Assembly (NCBI GenBank): GCA_025352885.1
Contig: JANXRZ010000053.1
Location: forward strand, 1 to 46,524
DNA length: 46,524 nucleotides
From: Pseudomonadota bacterium
GTDB lineage: Bacteria; Pseudomonadota; Gammaproteobacteria; Burkholderiales; SG8-39
Direction: 5' to 3'
This document shows, in pieces, positions 46,317 through 46,524 of the stretch. Each line of letters begins with the position of its first letter. Positions within the stretch are counted from its first letter, which is position 1. The notes under the pieces were generated by a model. It saw only the letters and a program-made list of their open reading frames with translations. It had not been told where the DNA came from and did not search any database. Both the position numbers and the translations under genes were made by a program.

Positions 46317-46524
46317 ACTGCATCAGGTGCCGCCAGGACAACCCGCCGCAGGCGAAGTTCTGCTTCGAATGCGGCGCGCCGCTGCAGCTGCTCAGCCCGT
46401 CGCTCAAGGCACCGGCGGCCGAGCGCACGCGATTGGCCAACTCCTCGGGCGGCGAGCGAAAGCACGTCACGGTGATGTTCGCCGATCTTGAGAGCTCGAT
46501 GGCGCTCCTCGCCGGGCGCGATCC
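46313..46524 (+). CDS. Zinc-ribbon class III nucleotide cyclase, N-terminal part only
   Basis: The first 70 codons of a gene cut by the right edge. It begins MNCIRCRQDNPPQAKFCFECG, a CxxC...CxxC zinc ribbon. A short linker follows, then ERKHVTVMFADLESSMALLAGRD, the opening of a class III cyclase domain with its first metal-binding Asp. This layout is typical of large proteins with zinc ribbon, cyclase, AAA ATPase and TPR domains, but the rest is not in the window. ATG overlaps the stop of the DUF2236 gene as ATGA, indicating translational coupling. Confidence 0.85.
   Translation, partial: MNCIRCRQDNPPQAKFCFECGAPLQLLSPSLKAPAAERTRLANSSGGERKHVTVMFADLESSMALLAGRD

Overview
This 46.5 kb, GC-rich window is tightly packed bacterial chromosome. 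It most probably comes from a betaproteobacterium (Burkholderiales-like). The signs are a Bug/TctC-type tripartite-transport receptor, a polyhydroxyalkanoate phasin, a DUF3108 gene beside purN, a HldE-C-type RfaE2, and an rsmI/yraN/SIS/dolP cluster. I see no tRNA or rRNA gene, no CRISPR array, no insertion sequence and no prophage gene. Most of the content is housekeeping, with a few accessory operons. No stretch of 300 bases or more lacks a gene.

Layout. 1-8.2 kb: glutamine-dependent NAD synthetase (cut by the left edge), a FemAB-like acyltransferase, inorganic pyrophosphatase, a short-chain dehydrogenase, a RhlE-type RNA helicase, the ABC-F protein YheS, and a small unknown protein. 8.2-14.1 kb: a minus-strand operon (yraN, an exported HIRAN protein, gmhA/diaA, dolP, rfaE2) faces rsmI, pyrC, a DUF3025 gene and rpmB-rpmG, which end in a strong bidirectional terminator. 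14.1-23 kb: a minus-strand run of desaturase, then purN, DUF3108, rsmB, an OprB-like porin and MscS with overlapping ends, then fumC with an exported methyltransferase, and dps. 23-26 kb: a pirin gene divergent from a LysR regulator, thioredoxin, and gluQ. 26-33 kb: a six-gene accessory operon (EamA, ThDP enzyme, Bug receptor, P450, EamA, EamA). 33-34 kb: the phasin gene. 34-37 kb: an ABC-2 exporter pair and a MoCF-domain protein. 37-46.5 kb: a molybdopterin oxidoreductase, an EI24 membrane protein, a class III nucleotide cyclase, HrpA, a rubber-oxygenase-like DUF2236 protein, and the start of a second, zinc-ribbon cyclase.

The most striking signal is at the phasin gene. The annotated frame stops just after a run of seven A placed exactly as an X_XXY_YYZ slippery heptamer. 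Nine nucleotides later there is a perfect nested stem-loop. The -1 frame then stays open for 42 codons and encodes a lysine-rich, histone-H1-like tail that ends five bases before a rho-independent terminator. This looks like one gene making both a plain phasin and a PhaF/PhaM-like, DNA-binding phasin by frameshifting or slippage. A simple indel remains the main alternative.

Other points of interest are two perfect palindromes lying on the pirin promoter, an inverted repeat on the desaturase promoter, exported forms of normally cytoplasmic folds (HIRAN, SAM methyltransferase), translational coupling of a haem-oxygenase-like protein to a cyclase, and a molybdenum enzyme whose forced GTG start coincides with its predicted transcription start.
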